A stretch of 64,000 bases of DNA from Pantoea nemavictus (GTDB lineage: Bacteria > Pseudomonadota > Gammaproteobacteria > Enterobacterales > Enterobacteriaceae), in the NCBI RefSeq assembly GCF_037479095.1, contig NZ_JBBGZW010000001.1:2666001-2730000 (forward strand), in the 5' to 3' direction. How positions within the stretch are numbered: position 1 is the first letter of the stretch; every line of letters starts with the position of its first letter. Shown piece by piece: positions 52,078 through 60,667 of the stretch. The position numbers were made by a program, and so were the translations under genes. The notes below the pieces were generated by a model. That model ran no database searches, was not told the DNA's origin, and saw only the letters and a list, made by a program, of their open reading frames with translations.

Positions 52078-52962
52078 TTATCCGCCGCCTTCCAGTGCCA
52101 TTCCGGCCAGGCGACGCCAATAACCGTTACTATCACTGCCACGCGCCATCATCAGCGGTGCCTGGCCGGCTTCATTGGCACGAAATCTATCGACTTCTTC
52201 CAACGTGCTTTCGCCCTGGGGTGACAGGCGCACAATGTCGACCCAATTATGCATGCCGCTCAGATCGTTGCCGAGGTTGTAGCAATAGCCGCTCATGGTT
52301 TGAATGCCGTTTAGCACAAACACCTGCTGGCCCTCCTGCGACAACACACGACGCCCGGTTGGGTAGTTAATACAGCAGGTTTGGCAGTCATCTTTGGCAC
52401 GATTCTCAGCGCGGGCGGTAAAGCAGCGCGCCGACAGCGCCAGCGGCAGATGCCCATAACCGAGCACCTCCACCTCAAACTTATCGCGGACGCCTGCTGC
52501 ATCGCACTGTTGCAGCAGTTGAATCAGCCAGTCGCGCGACATCTCCACCGGAATGCACCAGCGCGTCATGCCCTCTTTTAATAATAGTTGCAGCGTCTGT
52601 GCGTTATACACATTGAGCGTCGGGCCCGCGACAAACGGCAATCGGCGCTCCGCCGCCATATTTACCGTACCCATATCGTTGGCTTCCAGCAGGAATTCGC
52701 CGTTTTCGACATAACGACGCAGCTCTTTCACTTCCGACGGCGACTGCAGCAATGCCAGCGTACTGAGCACCACTTGCTTGCCGTGCTGCGCCAGCAGGCG
52801 GGCGATTTCCATCCATTGATTAAATGAGGTGGCGCGACGTTTACTGCACACCGCTTCGCCGAGATAGACGATCTCGGCGCTGCTTGCGGCAGCATGTTGA
52901 TAAAAGTTTTCCAGCGTTTCAGTTGGCCAGTACCACAGCACCGGCCCAAGGGCGTATTTCAT
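52078..52962 (-). CDS. ubiV: UbiV, anaerobic ubiquinone hydroxylation subunit
   Basis: U32-peptidase-like iron-sulphur protein that, with UbiU, hydroxylates ubiquinone precursors without oxygen. The four cluster cysteines known from E. coli are at the same positions: Cys39, Cys180, Cys193 and Cys197 (an extra Cys196 lies beside the last). The 294-residue protein follows ubiU by 9 bases in one operon (formerly yhbUV). Confidence 0.95.
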   Translation of the reverse strand: MKYALGPVLWYWPTETLENFYQHAAASSAEIVYLGEAVCSKRRATSFNQWMEIARLLAQHGKQVVLSTLALLQSPSEVKELRRYVENGEFLLEANDMGTVNMAAERRLPFVAGPTLNVYNAQTLQLLLKEGMTRWCIPVEMSRDWLIQLLQQCDAAGVRDKFEVEVLGYGHLPLALSARCFTARAENRAKDDCQTCCINYPTGRRVLSQEGQQVFVLNGIQTMSGYCYNLGNDLSGMHNWVDIVRLSPQGESTLEEVDRFRANEAGQAPLMMARGSDSNGYWRRLAGMALEGGG

Positions 52963-52971
52963 GCGATCTCC

Positions 52972-53967
52972 TTATTGCCAGTCGCGGTGATAAGCACCAA
53001 GCGTGGTTTGGCTGCCTTCAGACAGTTCACCCAGCGCCTGCATCCACGGTTCCTGCACCGCATAGTGCTCCGGCGCGGCCATACAGCGGTCAATTGCCTG
53101 ACGCCACACTTTTGCCACCTGGGCCACATAGGCCGGACTGCGCTGACGCCCTTCGATTTTCACCGAGGCGATATTGGCGCGCAGCAACTCGGGCAGCAGC
53201 GACAGCGTATTCAAACTGGTGGGCTCTTCCAGCACGTGATAAAGCTGGTTATCCACTTCGTATCGGCCTTTGCACAGCGTGGGATAGCCAGCGCTTTCGT
53301 TGGGTGCGTATCGATCAATCAGCACTTCGTTCAGGCGCGACTCCATCCCTTTTGGCGTTTGCTGCCAGCGGACAAATTTGGCCGGGGAGCAGGCTCCAGC
53401 GCTATTCGGCGATTCGCCGGTCAGCCAGGAAGAGAGGTAGCAGCGGCCTTCGGCCATAATGCACAGGCTGCCAAACGCGAACACTTCGAGCGGTACCGGC
53501 GTCTCTCGCGCCAGCTGTTTTACCTGGTGCATCGACAGCACGCGCGGCAGTACCACGCGGCTAAGTTGAAAATGCCGATGATAAAAATGGATGGCCTGCA
53601 AATTAGTGGCAGAGGCCTGCACCGAAAGATGACGCTCAACCTGTGGATAGTGTTTGGCCGCGTACGCCAGCGTGGCGATGTCAGCCAGAATCAGCGCATC
53701 GGCACCGTTCTGCGCGGCAACGTCAATCGCCGTCTGCCAGCGATTCATACCGTCAGGATGGGCAAAGGTGTTGATTGCCACATGCAGCTTACGGCGATGC
53801 TGGTGCAGATAGCGCGCGGCCTCGGCCAGTTTCTTGTCGGTAAAATTGAGGCCAGCAAAGTGGCGGGCATTGGTATCATCTTTCAGGCCGACATACACCG
53901 CGTCAGCACCATGCTCCACCGCCGATTTCAGCGCAGGTAAATTCCCCGCTGGACACAGCAGTTCCAT
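52972..53967 (-). CDS. ubiU: UbiU, anaerobic ubiquinone hydroxylation subunit
   Basis: U32-family partner of UbiV. The start at MELLCPAGNLPALK gives 331 residues, as in E. coli. The cluster ligands Cys169, Cys176, Cys193 and Cys232 (GSLCIMAEGRCYLSS, GACSPAKF, TLCKGRY) are all present. It is divergent from ubiT. E. coli controls these genes through FNR; only isolated TTGAT half-sites are visible in the intergenic region here. Confidence 0.96.
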   Translation of the reverse strand: MELLCPAGNLPALKSAVEHGADAVYVGLKDDTNARHFAGLNFTDKKLAEAARYLHQHRRKLHVAINTFAHPDGMNRWQTAIDVAAQNGADALILADIATLAYAAKHYPQVERHLSVQASATNLQAIHFYHRHFQLSRVVLPRVLSMHQVKQLARETPVPLEVFAFGSLCIMAEGRCYLSSWLTGESPNSAGACSPAKFVRWQQTPKGMESRLNEVLIDRYAPNESAGYPTLCKGRYEVDNQLYHVLEEPTSLNTLSLLPELLRANIASVKIEGRQRSPAYVAQVAKVWRQAIDRCMAAPEHYAVQEPWMQALGELSEGSQTTLGAYHRDWQ

Positions 53968-54170
53968 ACGTTTTCCTCCCCGGATTCTGAAGCCGAAGAG
54001 TGTAGATAACTGACTCGCCAGCAATGTTGATTTAAGGCAGTGAAAGCGCCATTGATGATGCGGAGTGCAGCATTTTCGTCCGACCGGGTAGTGATTTCCT
54101 TGATCTCAGTAGAGGCGATGCCGGGCAGATGTGGCAAAATAGATGAAATTTTCTGAAGGGAATGTCGATA

Positions 54171-54695
54171 ATGTTTGCGCGCTTACGTGGCCTGATGGTT
54201 GAAAAAGGTCCAGAATTCCTGGCTTTACCGGTTTCAATTACCCCTTTCCCGCTGAAAAAAGTTATTCTGCAACAACTCCTAAACTGGCAATTTCGTCATG
54301 CTTTGTCTGAAGGTGAGTTAGACTTTCTGGAAGGGCGTTATCTGGGGATTGAGATTGCCGATGTGAATCTGCGCTGGATCACTACCCTGCAAGCAGGACG
54401 CCTGACCGTTTCGCGCGACACCGAGGCTGATGTCTGGTTTCGCGGTGAAGCCAACGATCTGTTGCTGGTGGCAGCACGCAAAGCGGATCCCGATATGTTG
54501 TTCTTTCAACGCCGCCTGGTGATTGAGGGTGACACGGAGCTGGGACTTGAGGTGAAAAACCTAATGGATGCCATTGAACTGGATGCCATGCCCACGCCAT
54601 TACGCACGGGATTGCAGCAGCTCGCTGCTTTTATTGAGGCAGGAATGAAACAGGACGCGAAGGCCGCTGAGGCGCGCGCGGAGATCTCATGTTAA
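54171..54695 (+). CDS. ubiT: UbiT, SCP2-domain ubiquinone accessory protein
   Basis: Lipid-binding SCP2-domain protein required for anaerobic ubiquinone synthesis; it is the counterpart of UbiJ. The ATG at 54171 (MFARLRGLM) has GGGA at 8 bases and gives 174 residues, the E. coli length; an ATG three codons earlier is too close to the ribosome site. The conserved stretch DPDMLFFQRRLVIEGDTELGLEVKNLMDAIEL is very close to E. coli. yhbS overlaps its 3' end by 7 bases. Confidence 0.95.
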   Translation: MFARLRGLMVEKGPEFLALPVSITPFPLKKVILQQLLNWQFRHALSEGELDFLEGRYLGIEIADVNLRWITTLQAGRLTVSRDTEADVWFRGEANDLLLVAARKADPDMLFFQRRLVIEGDTELGLEVKNLMDAIELDAMPTPLRTGLQQLAAFIEAGMKQDAKAAEARAEISC

Positions 54696-55178
54696 TTCGT
54701 ACTGAAATTGGCGTTGATGCAGCAGGCATCGATAGCCTGTTAAAGCGCAGTTTTGCTACCGCCGCCGAAGCGGAACTGATACAGCAACTGCGCGAAGATG
54801 GCTTGCTGACTCTCGGTGTGGTGGCCACGGATGATGAAGGCCAGGTGTTGGGTTACGCGGCGTTTAGTCCGGTAACCCTGCAAGGTGAAGACCGCAACTG
54901 GGTCGCTTTGGCACCGCTCGCTGTGGATGAATCGGTGCGCAAGCAAGGGCTTGCTAAAAAGCTGGTGTATGAAGGGCTGGATTCACTCAACGAGTTCAGC
55001 TACAGCGCCGTGGTGGTGCTGGGCGATCCTGAGTTCTATAATCCGCTCGGCTTTGAGCCCGCTGCGCGCCATGGCTTGCACTGTCGTTGGTTAGGCAGCG
55101 AAGCCGCCTTTCAGGTGTACAAACTGGCAGACGACGCGTTTGTCGGCGCGGAAGGGCTGATTGAATTCGCGTTACCGT

Positions 55179-55195
<17 letters not shown>
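54689..55195 (+). CDS. yhbS: YhbS, GNAT-family acetyltransferase
   Basis: A 168-residue N-acetyltransferase-fold protein (E. coli YhbS 167). The acetyl-CoA-binding region is [26 protein letters not shown] (about 71-96), and [18 protein letters not shown] follows. The natural substrate is unknown to me. It overlaps ubiT at its start and convergent yhbQ by 17 bases at its end. Confidence 0.92.
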
Positions 55196-55975
<780 letters not shown>

Positions 55976-55995
55976 GGTCGCCACTGATGGCGACC
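55976..55995. repeat. Third copy of the GGTCGCCA hairpin
   Basis: GGTCGCCA-ctga-TGGCGACC directly after the yhbP stop. It has the same 8-base arms as the pair between fepC and entF, again between convergent genes. Confidence 0.75.
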
Positions 55996-56013
55996 ACAAT
56001 GCGAAAAACGAGA

Positions 56014-56535
56014 TTAGGCCGCGTTCAAAATCCGCAGTGCTTCGTGATTAAACGCGGGCAGATCTTCTGGCGTGCGGCTGGTGACGAGCTTGTCATCATC
56101 GACCACCACTTCTTTATCGTAAAAATCCGCGCCAGCATTGCGCAGATCAATGGCAATCGCTTTTACGCAGGTCATTTTGCGGCCGCGCACGCCATTAGCG
56201 CTGATCAGCAGCTGCGGGCCGTGACAAATGGCGAATATCGGCTTGCCGCTGGCCACAAATTCTTTGGTGAAGCTGACGAAGCGATCGTCACCGCGCAGGG
56301 AATCGGGGGAGTGTCCACCAGGTAGCAGCAGCGCATCGAACTCCGCCGCGCTGACATCATCAATGCCCTTGTCGATTTTAACCTCAGCCTTACCCTGTTT
56401 CCCTTTGACGACGTTACCCGCCTTAAACTCAATGGTGACAACCTGATGGCCCGCTTTGGTGTAAGCCTCGGCCGGCGAGGTAAACTCTGAGTCTTCAAAT
56501 TCATCGGTAATCAGTACCGCTATTTTCTTGCTCAT
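56014..56535 (-). CDS. yhbO: YhbO, DJ-1/PfpI-family stress protein
   Basis: DJ-1/PfpI superfamily protein of 173 residues (E. coli 172), reported in E. coli to protect against stress and reactive carbonyls. The start at MSKKIAVLITDEFED has AGGAGGA upstream. The nucleophile Cys104 lies in the elbow FAICHGPQLL, with the acidic partner near residues 14-18. Confidence 0.94.
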   Translation of the reverse strand: MSKKIAVLITDEFEDSEFTSPAEAYTKAGHQVVTIEFKAGNVVKGKQGKAEVKIDKGIDDVSAAEFDALLLPGGHSPDSLRGDDRFVSFTKEFVASGKPIFAICHGPQLLISANGVRGRKMTCVKAIAIDLRNAGADFYDKEVVVDDDKLVTSRTPEDLPAFNHEALRILNAA

Positions 56536-56770
56536 CTTTTCCTCCTTGCTGATTACGAACGGGTGTTCGTTACACATCTAACCATCAAGTCTGGTTGCCA
56601 TGACGCAAAATGCAAGCCAGGCGGCTGCGCGCAATCGGGTTAAATTTCCGAGATGGATCAAGTTTGCATCGTTTCGACATAGCAGATTTTATTGACCTGA
56701 ATAACAATGCGGTCTTTCCGCTGCACCCTCCGGCGCGGCACTCGTTATTCAGTTGAATACGGAATTCGTG

Positions 56771-57805
56771 ATGAATCAACTTACCTCGCCTACATCAGCG
56801 ATGCGCTTCGCCTGGTGGAAACCGCTGCTGTTCCTTGCCGTGGTGGTCGCCGGCCTGTGGTATGTGAAATGGCAGCCTTACTACGGCAAAGCCTTTACTG
56901 CCGCCGAAACCCATTCTATCGGTAAATCGATATTGGCCAACGCGGCTGACTCACCGTGGCGGGCGGCGCTCGATTACGCCATGATCTATTTTCTGGCCGT
57001 GTGGAAAGCAGCGGTGCTCGGTGTCATCCTGGGTTCGCTGGTGCAGGTACTGATTCCGCGCAACTGGCTACTACGTTTGATGGGAAGCTCGCGCTTCGGC
57101 TCCACGCTGATTGGCACCGGTCTGGGTTTGCCGGGCATGATGTGCAGCTGCTGTGCGGCACCGGTGACTGCCGGCCTGCGTCAATCGCAGGTTTCGAGTG
57201 GTGCAGCAATGGCCTTTTGGCTGGCGAATCCGCTGCTCAATCCCGCTACGCTAATTTTTATGGGCTTTGTTCTCGGTTGGAATTTTGCCGCCATTCGGCT
57301 GGTGGCCGGTCTGATGATGGTGTTGGGGATCGCCTGGCTGGTGCAGCGCAGTGTGCCCGATCAAGCCGTTGTCGCTCCCGTCAATGTTACTCACGATGAA
57401 CAATCGTTTCTGACACGCTGGCTGCGGGTGATGTGGCGCTTGTTCTGCAACACGATTCCGCTGTATCTCGTCGCGGTGTTGTTGCTGGGAGCCGCGCGCG
57501 TTTGGCTGTTCCCGCATGCCGATGGTGCGGTAGGCAATACGCTGTTTTGGGTGATGTTGATGGCAATTGCCGGCTGCTTGTTTGTGATCCCAACCGCAGC
57601 GGAAATCCCCATTGTGCAGACCATGATGCTGGCGGGCATGGGCATTGCGCCCGCGCTGGCACTGTTAGTGACGCTGCCCGCCGTCAGTGTGCCATCGTTA
57701 TTGATGCTGCATCGCGCATTTCCCGCCCGGGCGTTGTGGATCGCGCTGTTCGGCGTGGCCTTCAGCGGTATGCTGCTGGGCGTGCTCGCCCTGTGGCTGG
57801 CGTAG
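56771..57805 (+). CDS. yraQ: YraQ, predicted permease (UPF0718)
   Basis: A membrane protein of 344 residues with about eight or more hydrophobic segments, very close to E. coli YraQ (shared KAFTAAETHSIGKSILA and VGCLFVIPTAAEIP-like GCLFVIPTAAEIP). The family motif LPGMMCSCCAAPV (about 121-133) with a Cys cluster suggests metal or thiol chemistry, but the substrate is unknown. The ATG is chosen over an upstream TTG at 56753. Its last 108 bases are overlapped antisense by nrdG. Confidence 0.92.
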   Translation: MNQLTSPTSAMRFAWWKPLLFLAVVVAGLWYVKWQPYYGKAFTAAETHSIGKSILANAADSPWRAALDYAMIYFLAVWKAAVLGVILGSLVQVLIPRNWLLRLMGSSRFGSTLIGTGLGLPGMMCSCCAAPVTAGLRQSQVSSGAAMAFWLANPLLNPATLIFMGFVLGWNFAAIRLVAGLMMVLGIAWLVQRSVPDQAVVAPVNVTHDEQSFLTRWLRVMWRLFCNTIPLYLVAVLLLGAARVWLFPHADGAVGNTLFWVMLMAIAGCLFVIPTAAEIPIVQTMMLAGMGIAPALALLVTLPAVSVPSLLMLHRAFPARALWIALFGVAFSGMLLGVLALWLA

Positions 57806-58264
57806 CGTCCAAATCTTCTGATTGCGGCTGCCGCGCCACAGCAGCCGCGCATCTTTTTCCGCTTCAATAAAGCGCCCGTCAATCAGCACATCAATCTCAT
57901 CCACCACCTCGCGCTGCGCATCACTCAGCTCCGCCATTTCGTAACCGGTCCACAGCCAGATATCCTTATCCGGGCATTCTTGCCGCACGCGTTTCACCAG
58001 GCGACGAATATGCGGCACGTTGTGCGGATGCAGCGGATCGCCGCCGCTCAGCGATAAGCCCTGACGTGGTATACGCCGATCGTTGAGATCGGCGATCAGC
58101 TGCTCTTCCAGCTCCAGCGTAAAGGGCTCGCCGGAATCCAGCCGCCACGTGCTCTGGTTATAGCAGCCGCGGCACTGATGTTCACAGCCCGCAACAAACA
58201 GCGTGCAGCGCGTGCCGGGACCGTTAACGATATCGACCGGATAATAGCGGTGAATACGCATCAT
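57698..58264 (-). CDS. nrdG: NrdG, anaerobic RNR-activating radical SAM enzyme
   Basis: Radical SAM activase that installs the glycyl radical on NrdD. The cluster motif is Cys27-x3-Cys31-x2-Cys34 (GCEHQCRGCYN), followed by LSGGDPLHP. The ATG overlaps the nrdD stop. Similarity to the E. coli enzyme (154 residues) ends at about residue 155; a further 33 residues, rich in Gln/His/Pro, continue antisense to the end of yraQ. The core enzyme looks intact; the tail looks like a lost stop codon. Confidence 0.95.
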   Translation of the reverse strand: MMRIHRYYPVDIVNGPGTRCTLFVAGCEHQCRGCYNQSTWRLDSGEPFTLELEEQLIADLNDRRIPRQGLSLSGGDPLHPHNVPHIRRLVKRVRQECPDKDIWLWTGYEMAELSDAQREVVDEIDVLIDGRFIEAEKDARLLWRGSRNQKIWTLRQPQGEHAQQHTAEGHAEQRDPQRPGGKCAMQHQ

Positions 58265-60399
58265 CCCAGTGGTCCCGTCTCCAGATGCTTAACCCGGCGC
58301 TGCACCTCTTCCTGCTTACCGGCGTTAAACGGGCGTGCATCCGGGCTGCCGAGATAGCCACACACGCGGCGCGTCACCGACACGCGCGCCGGATCGTGAT
58401 TACCGCAGCATGGGCAGGTAAAGCCTTTGCTGGTGCAGCTGAACTCGCCGCTGAAACCGCATTCGTAGCACTCGTCTATCGGCGTGTTGGTGCCGTAATA
58501 CGGCACGCGGTGATAGCTGTAATCCCACACATCTTCCAGCGCCTTTAGGTTGTGCTGGATGTTGGGGTATTCGCCGTAACAAATAAAACCGCCGTTAGCG
58601 ATGGTTGGATAGGGCGCTTCAAAGTCAATCTTGTCGTACGGATTGACCTTCTTCTCGACGTCGAGATGGAAGCTGTTGGTGTAATAGCCTTTGTCGGTAA
58701 CGCCCGCCACCACGCCAAATTCGGCGGCATCAAGGCGGCAGAAGCGGTCGCACAGATTCTCGCTCGGCGTGCTGTACAAGCTGAAGCCGTAGCCGGTCTC
58801 TTCTTTCCAGGCATCAACTGCGTTTCGCAGATGCCTCACAATCGCCACGCCTTTTTCACGCAAATAATCGGCATCGTAAGGATGCACTTCGCTGCCGCTC
58901 AGCGCATTGAGCGTCTCATGCAGGCCGATGTAGCCGAGGGAAATCGAGGCGCGGCCATTGCGGAAAATGGATCCTACTTCATCGTCGGCCTTCAGCCGCA
59001 CACCGCAGGCGCCTTCCATATAGAGAATGGGTGCCACGCGCGCTTTGGTCTTTTCCAGCCGGGCGATGCGCGTCATTAAGGCGCGTTTCGCCAGCGCCAG
59101 GCGTTGATCCAGCCGCTGCCAGAACTGCGCTTCGTTGCCTTGCGCTTCCAGCGCAATGCGCGGCAGATTGAGGCTGATCACGCCAATGTTGTTGCGACCT
59201 TCGTGAATCTGCTCACCGTTCTCTTCGTAGACGCCAAGGAAGCTGCGACAGCCCATTGGCGTTTTAAATGAGCCGGTCACTTCAACCACTTTTTCGTAGT
59301 TAAGGATATCCGGATACATGCGCTTGCTGGCGCACTCCAGCGCCAGCTGTTTGATGTCATAGTTAACATCACCCGGACGCCGATTAACGCCTTCACGAAT
59401 AGCAAACACCAGTTTCGGAAACACCGCCGTTTTGTGATTTTTACCCAATCCGGCGATGCGATTGCGCAGAATGGATTGCTGAATCAGGCGCGCCGCCCAA
59501 TCGGTGCCGAGGCCAAAACCAAAGGTGACAAACGGCGTCTGGCCGTTGGCGGTGTGCAGCGTATTCACTTCATATTCCAGCGACTGAAATGCGTCGTAGC
59601 ACTCTTTCTCCGTGCGCACGCGCGCATAGGCTTCCGCATCAGGAATCTGCCACTCCTGCGCCACCGTGCGGTGCTTTTCCAGGCTGAGATTCACAAAAGG
59701 AGCCAACACTTCATCAATGCGATTAATGGTGGTGCCGCCGTAAATATGGCTGGCGACCTGAGCAATAATCTGCGCGGTGACCGCCGTGGCGGTGGCGATC
59801 GATTTGGGCGGTTCTATCTCGGCGTTGCCCATTTTAAAGCCGTTGGTCAGCATGCCCTGCAGGTCGATCAACATGCAGTTAAACATCGGGAAAAATGGGG
59901 AATAATCGAGATCGTGATAATGAATTTCGCCACGCTCATGCGCCAGCACCACATCGCGCGGCAACAGTTGCTGCTGGGCATAATGTTTAGCGACGATGCC
60001 GGCGAGCAGGTCGCGTTGGGTGGGAATGACCTTGCTGTCTTTATTGGCGTTTTCGTTGAGCAGCGCCGCATTGGTTTGTTCCACTAAACCCCGGATGGCG
60101 TGATGCAGTTTACCGCGCTGTTCGCGCGCCAAATCGCGATCGTGACGGTATTCGATATAAGTGCGCGCCAGCTGTGGCCAGCGTCCGCTCATCAGCGTCT
60201 CTTCTACCGCACACTGAATATCGCGGATATCCACTTCGCGGTGCTCGGCCATTTGCTCACCGACCTGCGCCGCTACCTGTGCGCACCATGCGGCATCATC
60301 AATCTGTGCCGCCTGTGCGGCAGCACGTACCGCTGCCTCAATTCGCTGCGCATCAAACGGCACTCTGCAACCGTCACGCTTAATCACCACCGTCGCCAT
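58261..60399 (-). CDS. nrdD: NrdD, anaerobic ribonucleoside-triphosphate reductase
   Basis: Class III glycyl-radical ribonucleotide reductase that makes deoxynucleotides without oxygen. The 712-residue protein is the E. coli length. It has an N-terminal ATP-cone (about 1-95), the catalytic barrel, a zinc-binding region (CYECGFSGEFSCTSKGFTC, with CPCCG after it) and the radical-bearing Gly681 in RVCGYLGSPD. nrdG follows with an ATGA overlap. NrdR-like and FNR-like sites lie upstream. Confidence 0.97.
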   Translation of the reverse strand: MATVVIKRDGCRVPFDAQRIEAAVRAAAQAAQIDDAAWCAQVAAQVGEQMAEHREVDIRDIQCAVEETLMSGRWPQLARTYIEYRHDRDLAREQRGKLHHAIRGLVEQTNAALLNENANKDSKVIPTQRDLLAGIVAKHYAQQQLLPRDVVLAHERGEIHYHDLDYSPFFPMFNCMLIDLQGMLTNGFKMGNAEIEPPKSIATATAVTAQIIAQVASHIYGGTTINRIDEVLAPFVNLSLEKHRTVAQEWQIPDAEAYARVRTEKECYDAFQSLEYEVNTLHTANGQTPFVTFGFGLGTDWAARLIQQSILRNRIAGLGKNHKTAVFPKLVFAIREGVNRRPGDVNYDIKQLALECASKRMYPDILNYEKVVEVTGSFKTPMGCRSFLGVYEENGEQIHEGRNNIGVISLNLPRIALEAQGNEAQFWQRLDQRLALAKRALMTRIARLEKTKARVAPILYMEGACGVRLKADDEVGSIFRNGRASISLGYIGLHETLNALSGSEVHPYDADYLREKGVAIVRHLRNAVDAWKEETGYGFSLYSTPSENLCDRFCRLDAAEFGVVAGVTDKGYYTNSFHLDVEKKVNPYDKIDFEAPYPTIANGGFICYGEYPNIQHNLKALEDVWDYSYHRVPYYGTNTPIDECYECGFSGEFSCTSKGFTCPCCGNHDPARVSVTRRVCGYLGSPDARPFNAGKQEEVQRRVKHLETGPLG

Positions 60400-60411
60400 T
60401 TTCTCTCCGTG

Positions 60412-60459
60412 AAACTACATATGGATATTTTTAAGGAGTTTAACCGCTATATGTGGTGC
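60412..60459. promoter_or_regulatory. Pair of NrdR-box-like sites upstream of nrdD
   Basis: Two 16-mers (60412-60427 and 60444-60459) match 10 and 11 of 16 bases of the NrdR consensus ACACTATATATTGTGT. They are 32 bases apart, three helical turns, the spacing typical of NrdR pairs. Confidence 0.55.
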
Positions 60460-60485
60460 TATGACGTGAATTAATTCGCCACTGT

Positions 60486-60499
60486 TTGACCTACAGCAA
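60486..60499. promoter_or_regulatory. FNR-box-like site upstream of nrdD
   Basis: TTGAC-ctac-AGCAA matches 8 of the 10 fixed bases of TTGATnnnnATCAA, centred 93 bases before the nrdD start. It fits anaerobic induction. Confidence 0.45.
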
Positions 60500-60667
60500 A
60501 GAAGCCACGACCAGGATTGAAAGCCGCGCAATGGTTAATCCGGCTAAACTACAAAAGTTTTAAGCCGACTTGATTTCAGCCGGTCGCTACTTGCTTTGCA
60601 AAGCGAAACAGGTTTAATGGGCCTTTTGCCCATTTTGGTCCGCCGTTTCATTTACAAGGATGCCCGC

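Noticed and set aside
52894..53940. 348-codon open frame antisense to ubiU and ubiV
   Set aside because: ubiU and ubiV have all cluster cysteines and correct lengths; this is a shadow frame.
53968..54170. FNR site in the ubiU/ubiT divergent region
   Set aside because: Three TTGAT half-sites are visible but none pairs with an ATCAA at the right spacing, so no site is annotated.
59434..60087. 217-codon open frame antisense to nrdD
   Set aside because: Shadow of nrdD, which is full length with an intact glycyl-radical motif.
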